Counted from the first letter of the stretch, positions 16,351 through 25,509 are shown. The stretch is 64,000 bases of DNA from UBA4719 sp035654835 (GCA_035654835.1 DASRVZ010000099.1:1-64000), one strand, 5' to 3'. Notes: generated by a model from the letters alone, not told the origin. Numbers and translations: made by a program.

Positions 16351-17694
16351 GTGAATACCCGATCCAGCGCCTTCCCTGAGCCATCCGACTCGTCGGTGGG
16401 CGCCATCTCGCACGATGCCGACTTCGCAGGTGAGGTCACTCACATCGCTCCGGTCCTGGTTGCCCTTAACATACCCGCGGATGGCGTCCCGGACGTGGTC
16501 GTGGACGAGCGTGGACTGGTCCGCGCGGCCAGGTTCCTCGCTGCTGGCACCGGTCCGGCGGCCATCGACGCGGAGCGCGCGTCCGGCTACCGCTACGGCC
16601 AGCGGGCATATCTCATCCAGATCCGGCGCGAAGGCTCGGGCACCTGGCTGGTCGACCCGATCGCGTGTCCCGATCTGTTGCCCATCGCCGAGGCTCTGAC
16701 CGATGTCGAGTGGATCCTGCATGCCGCCACCCAGGATCTGCCTTGCCTGGCTGAGGTTGGCCTGCATCCGACCCGACTGTTCGACACCGAGCTCGCTGGA
16801 CGGCTCATCGGTCTGCCGCGGGTTGGGCTCGCCGCGGTGGTCGAGCACTATCTCGGGCTCACCCTGGCCAAGGAGCACTCGGCTGTCGACTGGTCGACCC
16901 GACCACTGCCGGAGCCCTGGCTCCGATACGCCGCCCTCGACGTCGAGGTTCTCGGCCAGGTCCGCGATCTCATGGCCGACGACCTGGCAGCTCAGGACAA
17001 GGTGATGTGGGCCGAGCAGGAGTTCGACGCACTCACCCGGTTCACCGGCCCACCAGTTCGGTTCGAACCCTGGCGTCGCACCTCGGGGATGCACAAGGTC
17101 CGCAACCGCCGCGGTGCCGCCATGGTCCGTGAGCTGTGGCAGACGCGGGAAGAGATCGCGATTGAACGCGACGTCTCGCCCGGCCGAGTCCTGCCCGACG
17201 CCGCACTGATCGACCTGGCGCTCAAATCCCCAAAGACGGACGCCGACATCCATGACGGCCCGAGCGCGCGGTCCGTTCGCCGATACCAGCGACAGGTCCT
17301 CGCGGCACTGGAACGGGCACGCCATGTGCCTGAGTCCGAGCTGCCCGCCCTCGCCCGGCGCTCGGACGGCCCGCCGCCGGCCCGTGCCTGGCCCGATCGC
17401 GATCCCGTCGCGGCAGCTCGTCTGGCCCAGGCCCGAGCAGCCTTGGGAGAGTTCGCGCTGGCCCGCAACATCCCGATCGAGAACGTGCTGTCCCCCGACT
17501 CGATCCGCCGGGTGCTGTGGTCTCCCCCACCTGACCCGACGCTTGAGTCCATCACAGAGGCGCTGCGCGCACTGGGTGCCCGTCAGTGGCAGATCGACAT
17601 CGCCGGCCCCATCCTCGAGGAGGCCATCAACCGGCCCGTCGAGGTTGCGACCGAAATGGCTGGCGGGGTTACGGTGGAAGTTACTGACGAGTAG
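16351..17694 (+). CDS. rnd: Ribonuclease D (DEDDy 3'-5' exonuclease with HRDC domains)
   Basis: A 447-residue RNase D-like protein that would trim the 3' ends of tRNA and other stable RNA. The exonuclease domain (about residues 50-215) has the first motif AIDAERASGYRYGQ (Asp73, Glu75), the second in ILHAATQDLPCL and the third in the YAALDVEVL segment with its conserved tyrosine. Two HRDC-like helical regions follow at about 250-330 and 365-430. The N-terminal 40 residues are variable. The GTG start has no Shine-Dalgarno, and a TAGATT box six bases upstream suggests leaderless expression. The thiolase gene follows after about 95 bp. Confidence 0.93.
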   Translation: MNTRSSAFPEPSDSSVGAISHDADFAGEVTHIAPVLVALNIPADGVPDVVVDERGLVRAARFLAAGTGPAAIDAERASGYRYGQRAYLIQIRREGSGTWLVDPIACPDLLPIAEALTDVEWILHAATQDLPCLAEVGLHPTRLFDTELAGRLIGLPRVGLAAVVEHYLGLTLAKEHSAVDWSTRPLPEPWLRYAALDVEVLGQVRDLMADDLAAQDKVMWAEQEFDALTRFTGPPVRFEPWRRTSGMHKVRNRRGAAMVRELWQTREEIAIERDVSPGRVLPDAALIDLALKSPKTDADIHDGPSARSVRRYQRQVLAALERARHVPESELPALARRSDGPPPARAWPDRDPVAAARLAQARAALGEFALARNIPIENVLSPDSIRRVLWSPPPDPTLESITEALRALGARQWQIDIAGPILEEAINRPVEVATEMAGGVTVEVTDE

Positions 17695-17789
17695 CATCAC
17701 TCTCGTCGATCGCAGGCGAGGCCGTGGTGGTCGCCTGTCGACTGTGTCTGGCCAACTGCCCAGCCACCTGCCCAACCCAGGGAGACCCA

Positions 17790-19037
17790 GTGCCCCGCAC
17801 TCTGCGTGAGGTCGTGTTCGTCGATGGCGTGCGTACGCCGTTCGGCAAGTCCGGCGACAAGGGCATGTATGCCCAGACGCGCGCCGATGACCTCGTCATC
17901 AACTGCATCCGCGAGCTGTTGCGCCGTCACCCCGAGCTGCCGCCGCATCGGGTCGAAGAGGTCGCGATCGCCGCGACCACCCAGATCGGTGACCAGGGTC
18001 TGACCCTGGGCCGGGTGGCGTCGCTGTTGGCCGGTTTGCCCAACACCACGCCGGGCTACTCCATCGACCGCATGTGTGCCGGTGGGATGACCGCGGTGAC
18101 CAGCGTGGCCTCCGCCATCGCGTTCGGCTCGACCGAGATCGCCATCGCAGGGGGTGTCGAGCACATGGGGCGCCATCCGATGGGCGAGAGCGTCGACCCC
18201 AACCCGCGTATCTTCTCCGAGAAGATCGTCGACCCGTCCGCCCTGGTGATGGGCGCGACCGCCGAGAACCTGCATGACCGCTTCCCTGGTCTGACCAAGG
18301 AGCGTTGCGACGCCTACGCCGTCGCCAGCCAGAGCAAGCTCGAGAAGGCGTATGCCGATGGCAGGATCACGCCCGACCTGGTCACCGTCGCGACCCGCCA
18401 TGCCGAGCTCGGGTACGGCCTGGCCACGAGGGACGAACCCCCACGGCCCGGCACAACCTTGGAGAACATCGCCGGGCTGAAGACCCCCTTCCGTTCCCAC
18501 GGCAACGTCACCGCCGGCAACAGCGCCGGACTGACCGACGGCGCGACCGCCTGCGTCATGGCGTCCGCCGATGCCGCCGCAGAGCTCGGGCTGCCCGTGC
18601 GGATGCGCTTGGCGGCATATTCGTTCGTGGGAGTCGAGCCCGAGGTGATGGGCATCGGGCCGGTGCCCGCGACCGAGAAGGCCCTCACGCAAGCCGGTCT
18701 GACCATCGAGGACATCGGCCTCTTTGAGCTCAACGAGGCCTTTGCCGTCCAGGTGCTCGCTTTCCTGGACCACTTCGGCATCGCCGACGACGACCCCCGG
18801 GTGAACAAGTACGGCGGCGCGATCGCCACGGGCCACCCCTTGGCCAGCTCCGGCGTCAGGCTGATGACCCAGCTCGCCCGCCAGTTCGAGGAGAACCCTG
18901 ACGTGCGTTACGGCCTCACTGCCATGTGCATCGGCATCGGCATGGGCGGCGCCGTGATCTGGGAGAACCCTCACAACAGCGACTACGGCAAGGAACTCGC
19001 CCCCGCAACTCACACGACCCAGGGAGCTGTGGCCTGA
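17790..19037 (+). CDS. fadA: Acetyl-CoA C-acyltransferase (3-ketoacyl-CoA thiolase)
   Basis: A 415-residue thiolase that cleaves 3-ketoacyl-CoA to acetyl-CoA in beta-oxidation. The acyl-accepting cysteine is Cys96 in SIDRMCAGGMTAV. The second active-site loop is NEAFAVQVLAF, and the catalytic His and second Cys lie in GHPLASSG and AMCIGIGMGG near the C-terminus. The GTG start at 17790 is preceded by GGGAG with close spacing; an upstream in-frame GTG at 17724 would add a cysteine-rich stretch that does not match the family. Its TGA overlaps the ATG of the FadB-type gene by one base (TGATG), so the two are translationally coupled. This matches the usual two-subunit fatty-acid oxidation complex. 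Confidence 0.95.
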   Translation: MPRTLREVVFVDGVRTPFGKSGDKGMYAQTRADDLVINCIRELLRRHPELPPHRVEEVAIAATTQIGDQGLTLGRVASLLAGLPNTTPGYSIDRMCAGGMTAVTSVASAIAFGSTEIAIAGGVEHMGRHPMGESVDPNPRIFSEKIVDPSALVMGATAENLHDRFPGLTKERCDAYAVASQSKLEKAYADGRITPDLVTVATRHAELGYGLATRDEPPRPGTTLENIAGLKTPFRSHGNVTAGNSAGLTDGATACVMASADAAAELGLPVRMRLAAYSFVGVEPEVMGIGPVPATEKALTQAGLTIEDIGLFELNEAFAVQVLAFLDHFGIADDDPRVNKYGGAIATGHPLASSGVRLMTQLARQFEENPDVRYGLTAMCIGIGMGGAVIWENPHNSDYGKELAPATHTTQGAVA

Positions 19038-21211
19038 TGGGCATCAACACCACGAACACCGACGCGAGCACCATCGACGCGGAGAAGATCGACACGGAGA
19101 CCATCAACTTCGCCTCACTCTTCCCCGACGAGGTCATCACCAAGGGGCTGGCACGCGACATCGCCCTGCCCGGCGGTACCGGCACGTTCGTGCTGATCAC
19201 CCTGGACAACGGCTTCGACCACACCAAGCCCAACACCTTTGGCCCCGCGAGCCTGGCCGTCCTTTCCGGTGTGCTGGACACGTTGCGCGATCGTGCCGAG
19301 GCTGGCGAGATCGTCGGAGTCGGTGTGACCGGCAAGCCGTTCATCTTCGCGGTCGGCGCGGACCTGACCGGGGTTCCCAAGGTGACGCAGCGCGACCAGG
19401 CGCTGGCCATCGGAGCACTCGGGCACACGACGTTCGAGCAGCTCCGAACGTTGCCGGTCCCGACCTTTGCGTTTGTCAACGGCGCGGCCATAGGAGGCGG
19501 AGTCGAGATCGCGCTCAGCGCGACATACCGGAGCATCTCCGCCGGCGTGCCCGCCCTGGCTCTGTCCGAGTGTTCCCTGGGGCTGGTCCCCGGTTGGGGC
19601 GGCTGCTTCATGCTGCCGAACCTCATCGGCGTCACGTCGGCCCTCAAGGTCATCATCGAGAATCCGCTGAACACCAACCGCATGCTCAAGGGCCCACAAG
19701 CCTTCGAGCTGGGGATCGCTGACGCGATGTTCGAGCCCGCCATGTTCCTGGAGGACTCCCTCTCCTGGGCGGCCGATGTCATCTCCGGCCGGACCACCGT
19801 GGCGCGTCCCGAGATCGATCGCGACGAGGCCGCATGGGAGGGTGCCATCGCTGCGGCCATGGGCGTCGTCACGGCCAAGACCGGTGGCGCTGCGCCAGCA
19901 CCCCTGCGTGCTCTCGAGCTCGTATCCGCGGCCCGGACCGCCTCGCGCGCAGAGGCCTACGCCGCCGAGGACAACGCCCTTGCAGACCTGCTGCTGAGCG
20001 AGGAAATGCGCAGCAGCCTGTACGCCTTCGACCTGTTCCAGAAGCGCGCGAAGCGTCCGGCCGGCGCTCCCGACCGCTCGCTGGCACGCCCCGTCACCAA
20101 GGTCGGCATCGTCGGCGCCGGCCTGATGGCGAGCCAGCTGGCCCTGCTCTTCGTGCAGCGGCTCGAGATCCCGATCGTGATGACAGACCTCGACCAGGAT
20201 CGCGTCGACAAGGGTGTGGGCTACGTCCACGCCCAGATCGACAAGCTGCTCGGCCGCGGGCGGGTCAGCATGGATCGGGCAAACCGGCTCAGGGCTTTGG
20301 TGCGGGGTTCGACAAGCAAGGACGACTTCGCCGATGCCGACTTCGTCATCGAAGCGGTATTCGAGGAGATCGGCGTCAAGAAGCAGGTGTTTGCCGAGGT
20401 CGAGGCGGTGGTGTCGGCCGAGTGCGTCCTGGCGACGAACACCTCCTCGCTCTCGGTCACCGAGATGGCTGCGGATCTGAAGAACCCCGAGCGGGTCGTG
20501 GGCTTCCACTTCTTCAACCCCGTGTCGGTCATGCAGCTGCTCGAGATCGTCCGGGCTGACAAGACCGACGACGCCACTCTGGCGACGGCCTTTGCCACCG
20601 GCAAGACGTTGAAGAAGACGTCGATCCTGGCCGAGGACTCTCCCTCGTTCATCGCGAACCGCCTGCTGGGACGCTTCATGGGCGAAGTCGGTCGGATCGT
20701 CGACGAAGGCACGCCACTCGACATCGCCGACCACGCCTTCGCCGGGTTCGCACCGATGCCGCCGTTCGAGCTGCTCGGCTTGGTCGGTCCCGCGATCGCG
20801 CTGCACAACAACGAGAGCCTCTTCAGCGCCTACCCGGACCGCTTCTACGTGTCGGAGGGCCTGCGGCGTCTGGTCGCTGCCGGGAAGCCCGGGTTCTACA
20901 TCTACCCCGAAGGCAAGCCGGTGCTGGATCCCGACGTCACAGCTCTCATGGAGACGCCGGCCCACCCCGTTGTCCTCGACTCCGCACAAGTCCGCGAGCA
21001 GGTACTCTCCGCTTTGGCGCAAGAGGCTCAGCTGATGCTGGATGAAGGTGTGGTCGCGGCTCCCATGGACATTGACCTCGCCCTGATCACCGGCGCGGGG
21101 TTCGCCGCCTGGAACGGCGGGCTGACGCCGCTGCTGGATCGCGCCGGCATCTCGGAGAAGGTCAACGGGAAGCGGTTCCTGCCCCGGGGTGTGGCCAGCG
21201 TCCCAGCCTGA
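19037..21211 (+). CDS. fadB: FadB-type enoyl-CoA hydratase / 3-hydroxyacyl-CoA dehydrogenase
   Basis: A 724-residue multifunctional beta-oxidation enzyme. The N-terminal crotonase domain (about 45-330) keeps both catalytic glutamates in GGGVEIAL and SECSLGLVPGWGG, the oxyanion loop FAVGADL and the PVPTFAFVNGAAIGGG segment. The NAD-binding domain starts at about 355 with VGIVGAGLMASQLA, and the dehydrogenase dyad includes the His of VGFHFFNPVSVMQ. A C-terminal 3HCDH domain completes the fold. The long polar N-terminus (about 30 residues) is unusual and may be disordered. It is coupled to the thiolase gene, forming the alpha/beta complex. No promoter was recognised between them. Confidence 0.95.
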   Translation: MGINTTNTDASTIDAEKIDTETINFASLFPDEVITKGLARDIALPGGTGTFVLITLDNGFDHTKPNTFGPASLAVLSGVLDTLRDRAEAGEIVGVGVTGKPFIFAVGADLTGVPKVTQRDQALAIGALGHTTFEQLRTLPVPTFAFVNGAAIGGGVEIALSATYRSISAGVPALALSECSLGLVPGWGGCFMLPNLIGVTSALKVIIENPLNTNRMLKGPQAFELGIADAMFEPAMFLEDSLSWAADVISGRTTVARPEIDRDEAAWEGAIAAAMGVVTAKTGGAAPAPLRALELVSAARTASRAEAYAAEDNALADLLLSEEMRSSLYAFDLFQKRAKRPAGAPDRSLARPVTKVGIVGAGLMASQLALLFVQRLEIPIVMTDLDQDRVDKGVGYVHAQIDKLLGRGRVSMDRANRLRALVRGSTSKDDFADADFVIEAVFEEIGVKKQVFAEVEAVVSAECVLATNTSSLSVTEMAADLKNPERVVGFHFFNPVSVMQLLEIVRADKTDDATLATAFATGKTLKKTSILAEDSPSFIANRLLGRFMGEVGRIVDEGTPLDIADHAFAGFAPMPPFELLGLVGPAIALHNNESLFSAYPDRFYVSEGLRRLVAAGKPGFYIYPEGKPVLDPDVTALMETPAHPVVLDSAQVREQVLSALAQEAQLMLDEGVVAAPMDIDLALITGAGFAAWNGGLTPLLDRAGISEKVNGKRFLPRGVASVPA

Positions 21212-21268
21212 CCAACGACGCACACCAACACGCACACCGGCGCGCCAAAGCCGTAGGCGTCAGTTGCT

Positions 21269-21282
21269 ATCTCATATGTGAT
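21269..21282. promoter_or_regulatory. Operator-like palindrome before the XRE-MurA gene
   Basis: ATCTCATATGTGAT is symmetric at 12 of 14 positions around CATATG and lies in an unusually AT-rich patch immediately upstream of the -10 box. An XRE protein encoded next door could bind it, which would give autoregulation. Confidence 0.45.
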
Positions 21283-21283
21283 C

Positions 21284-21296
21284 TATAGTCGAGTGC
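21284..21296 (+). promoter_or_regulatory. Leaderless-type -10 element of the XRE-MurA gene
   Basis: TATAGT (21284-21289) is followed by CGAGTGC and then ATG at 21297. No Shine-Dalgarno precedes the ATG. No good -35 is visible at 16-18 bp; TTGCTA lies only 14 bp upstream. Confidence 0.6.
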
Positions 21297-22826
21297 ATGA
21301 GAGACAACTACTTGGGCCGCATCGGCACTTTGATCCGGGATGCCCGACGTCACCAAGGCTTGACCCAGAACGATCTTGCCGAGACTTTGGGGACGAGCCA
21401 GAGCGCGGTGGCGCGCATCGAGCAGGGCAAGCAGAATCTCAGCCTTGAGATGCTCGCCCGCATCGGCCAGAGCCTGGACTCCGAGTTCGTCTCGATGGGC
21501 CACTCCGGCCCTCAGCACCTTCGCATCGTCGGAGGCACCAAGCTGTCCGGGGCGATCGACGTCAAGACCAGCAAGAACGCCGCCGTCGCGCTGCTGTGCG
21601 CCTCGCTGCTCAACCATGGGCGCACCACCTTGCGCAACCTCGCCCGCATCGAGGAGGTCAACCGCATCCTCGAGGTGCTCACCAGCATCGGCGTCAGGAC
21701 CCGCTGGCTCCCCGACAGCAACGACCTCGAGATCACTCCCCCTGCCCACCTCAACCTCCCTGCGATGGATCTCGAGGCTGCCCGCAGGACCCGTACGGTG
21801 ATCATGTTCCTCGGCCCCCTGCTGCACGAGCTCGACGAGTTCCGTCTGCCCTACGTCGGAGGGTGTGACCTCGGCACCCGGACGGTGGAGCCGCACCTGC
21901 ACGCCTTGCGGGCGTTCGGCCTCAACATCACCGCCGTTGCGGGCTTCTACGATGCCAAGGTCGATCGCCAGGTCAGCCCCGGCAAGGCGATCGTCCTGAC
22001 CGAGCGCGGCGACACCGTCACCGAGAACGCGCTCATGGCTGCCGCCCGGCACGACGGCGTCAGTGTCATCCGCAACGCCAGCTCCAACTACATGGTCCAG
22101 GACCTCTGCTTCTTCCTCCAGGCGCTCGGCGTGACCATCGAGGGAATCGGCAGCACGACGCTGACCATCCACGGCCGACGTGTCATCGACGTCGACGTGG
22201 AGTTCTCGCCCTCAGAGGACCCGATCGAGGCGATGAGCCTGCTCGCCGCGGCGGTCGTCACGGAGTCCGCCATCACCATCCGTCGAGTGCCGATCGAGTT
22301 CCTCGAGATCGAGCTCGCCCAGCTCGAGGGCATGGGCATGAAGTACGACATGACGCCGGAGTACCGCTCGGCCAACGGGCTCACCCGTCTGGTCGACCTC
22401 ACCACCATCGCCGGCCCGTTGACGGCGCCCGCCGACAAGATCCACCCGATGCCGTTCCCCGGCCTGAACATCGACAACCTGCCGTTCTTCGCGCTCATCG
22501 CGGCGTGCGCGACCGGTACGACGATGATCCACGACTGGGTCTATGACAACCGGGCGATCTATCTCACCGAGCTCACCAAGGTCGGGGCCAAGGTACAGCT
22601 GCTCGACCCGCATCGGGTGCTCATCGAGGGGCCGACCCGTTGGCGCGCCGCCGAGGTCATCTGCCCGCCCGCGCTGCGTCCTGCGGTGGTCATCCTGCTC
22701 GCGATGCTCGCGGCCCCAGGGACCTCGGTCCTGCGCAACGTCTACGTGATCAACCGTGGCTACGAGGACCTGGCCCAGAGACTCAACGCACTCGGCGCGA
22801 CGGTCGAGACCTTCCGCGACATCTGA
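21297..22826 (+). CDS. XRE helix-turn-helix fused to a MurA-like enolpyruvyl transferase
   Basis: A 509-residue fusion. Residues about 8-65 are an XRE-type DNA-binding domain (LIRDARRHQGLTQNDLAETL, then TSQSAVARIEQGK). Residues about 74-505 form the two-lobed EPSP-synthase fold of UDP-GlcNAc 1-carboxyvinyltransferase. Against E. coli MurA the key residues appear kept: Lys93/Asn94 (KNAA), Cys190 in GGCDLGTR for Cys115, Arg195 for Arg120, Asp393 in GLNIDN for Asp305 and Arg461 in ALRPAV for Arg397. It could therefore be an active enzyme, a UDP-GlcNAc or PEP sensor that represses DNA, or both. Whether a canonical murA exists elsewhere cannot be seen. It has its own leaderless-type promoter and is convergent with dxs. 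Confidence 0.9.
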   Translation: MRDNYLGRIGTLIRDARRHQGLTQNDLAETLGTSQSAVARIEQGKQNLSLEMLARIGQSLDSEFVSMGHSGPQHLRIVGGTKLSGAIDVKTSKNAAVALLCASLLNHGRTTLRNLARIEEVNRILEVLTSIGVRTRWLPDSNDLEITPPAHLNLPAMDLEAARRTRTVIMFLGPLLHELDEFRLPYVGGCDLGTRTVEPHLHALRAFGLNITAVAGFYDAKVDRQVSPGKAIVLTERGDTVTENALMAAARHDGVSVIRNASSNYMVQDLCFFLQALGVTIEGIGSTTLTIHGRRVIDVDVEFSPSEDPIEAMSLLAAAVVTESAITIRRVPIEFLEIELAQLEGMGMKYDMTPEYRSANGLTRLVDLTTIAGPLTAPADKIHPMPFPGLNIDNLPFFALIAACATGTTMIHDWVYDNRAIYLTELTKVGAKVQLLDPHRVLIEGPTRWRAAEVICPPALRPAVVILLAMLAAPGTSVLRNVYVINRGYEDLAQRLNALGATVETFRDI

Positions 22827-22831
22827 GCGGG

Positions 22832-22847
22832 CTGAGCGGGCGCTCAG
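22832..22847. terminator. Small hairpin between convergent XRE-MurA and dxs genes
   Basis: CTGAGC (22832-22837) pairs with GCTCAG (22842-22847) across a 4-base loop, in the 17-bp gap between the two stop codons and overlapping the dxs stop. It could serve as a weak bidirectional terminator. Confidence 0.35.
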
Positions 22848-24724
22848 ACGCTGCGCCGTAGCTCCTTGGACAGCGAGGTGGCGATCGCGTCCGGGGTCAG
22901 CCCAATCTCGTCCAGCACCTGACTTCGAGAGGCGTGCGCCAGGAACTCCTTGGGTATGCCGTAGCAGCAGACCGTGGTCCTGCTCCCCGCCTGACGCATC
23001 GCCAGGGTCACCGACGATCCGATGCCCCCCGACACCAGGTTGTCCTCGATCACTGCAACCACGCTGGCATCGCCGGCCGCGTGGACCAGATCCGGGCTGA
23101 CTGGCAACACCCACCGAGGATCAACGACACGCACCGAAATCCCTTGAGCCTCAAGCTTTTCGGCCACGATGATCGACGTTGCTGCCATCACTCCGACACC
23201 GACGATCAGCAGATCCACCGCGCCGCGCCCGGTCTCGTGCAGGACGTCGAGGCTGTCGAGCTGGCGCACCCGGGGTATGGGGTCTGCGACATCACCCTTG
23301 GGGAAACGCAACACCGTGGGACCATCTGAGACCTCGACGGCCTCGCGCAGCTGTCGGCGCACCTGCTCGCCGTCGCGAGGCGCCGCCAACCGCAAACCCG
23401 GCACCACGGCGCAGATCGTCATGTCCCACATGCCGTTGTGGGAGGCACCATCGGTGCCCGTCACGCCGGCACGGTCCAGCACCACCGTGACGCCGGCCTT
23501 GTGGAGGCCAGCGTCCATGAGCAGCTGGTCAAAGGCACGGTTGAGGAATGTGGCATAGACAGCGACCACCGGATGCAGACCGGCAAAGGCGAGCCCGGAT
23601 GCCATCGTCAGCGCGTGCTGCTCGGCAATCCCCACGTCAAAGACCCGGTCCGGGAAGCGTCCTGCGAACCGGTCCAGACCCACCGGGATCATCATCGCGG
23701 CGGTCAGCGCCACCACGTCGGGTCGCCGTTCACCGATCTCGCACATCTCGTCGCTGAACTCATCGGTCCAGATCCGGCCACCCTCGTTGAACGGCAGGCC
23801 GGTCTCGGGGTTGATGATGCCCACAGCGTGGAAGCGGTCGGCCTCATCCTCACACGCAGGTGCGTAACCACGGCCCTTCTGGGTGATCACGTGGACCAGC
23901 ACCGGGCCACCGAACGCGCGGGCCTTGCGCAGCGCTGACTCGAGCGCCTCTTCGTCGTGTCCGTCGACCGGGCCGAGGTACTTCAGCCCCAGGTCCTCGA
24001 ACATGCCCTGCGGCGCGACGATGTCCTTGAGCCCCTTCTTCACCCCGTGCAGCGTCTCGTACATCACGGACCCCACAACCGGCGTGCGAGCCAGCGTGTT
24101 CTTGCCCCAGTCCAGGAACCGCTCGTAACCGCGCGTCATCCGCAACGTGGCCAAATGGTCGGCGAGCCCGCCCGTGGTCGGTGCATAGGAGCGTTCGTTG
24201 TCGTTGACGACGATCACCAGTGGGAGGTCCTTGTCGGCCGAGATGTTGTTGATCGCTTCCCAGGCCATCCCCCCGGTGAGCGCCCCATCACCAATAACCG
24301 CAACGGTATAGCGGTCACGTTGGCCTTGGAGACGGCGCGCGATGGCGATGCCGTCAGCCCAGGACAACGCCGTGGACGCATGAGAGTTCTCGACGACGTC
24401 ATGCTCCGACTCTGCCCGGCTCTGGTAGCCCGACAGCCCGCCCTTCTTGCGCAGGTTGGGGAAATCATCCCGACGGCCAGTGAGCAGCTTGTGGACGTAG
24501 GTCTGGTGACCGGTGTCGAACACGATGGTGTCCCGCGGCGAGTCGAAGACCCGATGCAACGCGATGGTCAGCTCGACGACGCCAAGGTTGGGCCCGAGGT
24601 GACCGCCCGTCCTGGAGACCGAGTCGATGAGGAACTCCCGGATCTCCTTGGCCAGCGTCGGCATCTGAGCCGCGGTCAGGGCTTTGAGGTCCTCGGGACC
24701 GTTGATCGAATCCAGCAGCTCCAC
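22844..24724 (-). CDS. dxs: 1-deoxy-D-xylulose-5-phosphate synthase
   Basis: A cytosolic thiamin-diphosphate enzyme of about 626 residues that condenses pyruvate and glyceraldehyde-3-phosphate, the first step of the MEP isoprenoid pathway. Signatures are FDTGHQTYVHKLLTGR and GGLSGYQSRAESEHD near the N-terminus, the thiamin-diphosphate site IGDGALTGGMAWEAINN, the transketolase-like centre FAGRFPDRVFDVGIAEQHA and the C-terminal transketolase domain. I place the start at the GTG at 24724 because GAAAGG lies about 11 bases upstream and the protein then begins VELLDSINGP, matching the usual family start. The ATG at 24736, directly abutting GAAAGG, is the alternative. It is on the same strand as, and downstream of, the small membrane protein gene. 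Confidence 0.95.
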   Translation of the reverse strand: MELLDSINGPEDLKALTAAQMPTLAKEIREFLIDSVSRTGGHLGPNLGVVELTIALHRVFDSPRDTIVFDTGHQTYVHKLLTGRRDDFPNLRKKGGLSGYQSRAESEHDVVENSHASTALSWADGIAIARRLQGQRDRYTVAVIGDGALTGGMAWEAINNISADKDLPLVIVVNDNERSYAPTTGGLADHLATLRMTRGYERFLDWGKNTLARTPVVGSVMYETLHGVKKGLKDIVAPQGMFEDLGLKYLGPVDGHDEEALESALRKARAFGGPVLVHVITQKGRGYAPACEDEADRFHAVGIINPETGLPFNEGGRIWTDEFSDEMCEIGERRPDVVALTAAMMIPVGLDRFAGRFPDRVFDVGIAEQHALTMASGLAFAGLHPVVAVYATFLNRAFDQLLMDAGLHKAGVTVVLDRAGVTGTDGASHNGMWDMTICAVVPGLRLAAPRDGEQVRRQLREAVEVSDGPTVLRFPKGDVADPIPRVRQLDSLDVLHETGRGAVDLLIVGVGVMAATSIIVAEKLEAQGISVRVVDPRWVLPVSPDLVHAAGDASVVAVIEDNLVSGGIGSSVTLAMRQAGSRTTVCCYGIPKEFLAHASRSQVLDEIGLTPDAIATSLSKELRRSV

Positions 24725-24830
24725 GCTCTCAGGCATCCTTTCATCTGACTCAGATCCTTCATGTGGCTCAGATCTCCAGCTGACCCACGCTTCAACCTGA
24801 ATCAGGCTCTAACCACTCGGACCCTTGAGT

Positions 24831-25022
24831 CTATGGCGTGCGTCGGCCCAGCCTCCCGAGGGCGAGCGCGAGGCCGACCAGCGCCACCACAGGGCCGATG
24901 ATGGCCCACAACGTGACGCTGGTCATGGGGCTGCCTTTCAGGTAGCCCAGCCCCTGCATCGTCCAGATCAGCCCCATCAGGACCAGAAGGATGCCCAAGC
25001 CGACGCGTAGGTTCTTGTTCAT
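24831..25022 (-). CDS. Small two-helix membrane protein
   Basis: A 63-residue integral membrane protein with two predicted helices, about residues 7-27 (LGILLVLMGLIWTMQGLGYL) and 36-55 (SVTLWAIIGPVVALVGLALA), joined by the short polar loop KGSPMT and closed by a basic tail (GRLGRRTP). Proteins with this GYLKGSPMT signature are widespread in actinobacteria but have no assigned function. The ATG has no Shine-Dalgarno. On the minus strand TAGCGT ends six bases before the ATG, which suits leaderless expression. It lies between a conserved hypothetical gene and dxs, all on the minus strand. Confidence 0.75.
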   Translation of the reverse strand: MNKNLRVGLGILLVLMGLIWTMQGLGYLKGSPMTSVTLWAIIGPVVALVGLALALGRLGRRTP

Positions 25023-25034
25023 GTGTGGACGCTA
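25023..25034 (-). promoter_or_regulatory. Leaderless-type -10 element of the small membrane protein gene
   Basis: On the minus strand TAGCGT (25034-25029) is followed by CCACAC and then ATG at 25022. Confidence 0.45.
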
Positions 25035-25085
25035 CCGCCCCGCGCCCCGACGCCTGCCCATGCGGAGGGAACCCAGCGAGGTGCG

Positions 25086-25460
25086 TCACAGACGGGGGAC
25101 GTAGTGCTTGCCCTGCAACGCGTCATACAGGAGCTGCGCACCGCGAGCAGAGGCCCGAAGGCGAAGGCCCTCGGCCTCGAGATCGGACTGAATCTCGGAG
25201 AGCGCTTCGGTGCTCACCAGATCGCCGAGGTCCACGCGAACCTCGCGGTAGGCCTGGCGCATCGCCTCGAGCTGGGCGTCGATGTGCCGCACCGCGACCC
25301 ACGCCAGGGCGACCGGATTCTTGCGCCACCCGGCATAGCCTCGGTAGTCCGATGGGCAATGGTCGAGCAACCACGACACTGCAGGCACCTGCCAGCCTGG
25401 GGAGTCCGGCGGGGGCACGGCCTTGGGCCAGCCCGGAGGCGTACGAGACGGTGAGCTCAT
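25086..25460 (-). CDS. Conserved actinobacterial hypothetical protein
   Basis: I do not recognise a named domain. From the inner Met (25460) the protein has about 124 residues. The first 25 are proline-rich (PPGWPKAVPPPDSPGW). A WLLDHCPSDYRGYAGWRKNPVALAW region follows, then a long amphipathic helical half (HIDAQLEAMRQAYREVRVDL and onward) with many charged residues, ending KHYVPRL. This looks like a soluble protein with a C-terminal helical hairpin or coiled coil. The start at 25508 would place the first codons inside or next to the acnA terminator hairpin, so the inner start is preferred. It lies between acnA and the small membrane protein on the same strand. No function is inferred. Confidence 0.7.
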   Translation of the reverse strand: MSSPSRTPPGWPKAVPPPDSPGWQVPAVSWLLDHCPSDYRGYAGWRKNPVALAWVAVRHIDAQLEAMRQAYREVRVDLGDLVSTEALSEIQSDLEAEGLRLRASARGAQLLYDALQGKHYVPRL

Positions 25461-25509
25461 CTCCCCAGTCTGCCAACCTGCGCCGACAAACGGCCTCGCT
25501 TGCGACATA

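Noticed and set aside
16282..17775. 497-codon minus-strand ORF antisense to rnd
   Set aside because: Composition typical of a complementary frame; RNase D motifs are on the plus strand.
19115..21235. 706-codon minus-strand ORF antisense to fadB
   Set aside because: Shadow frame with no family features; the plus strand encodes all FadB catalytic motifs.
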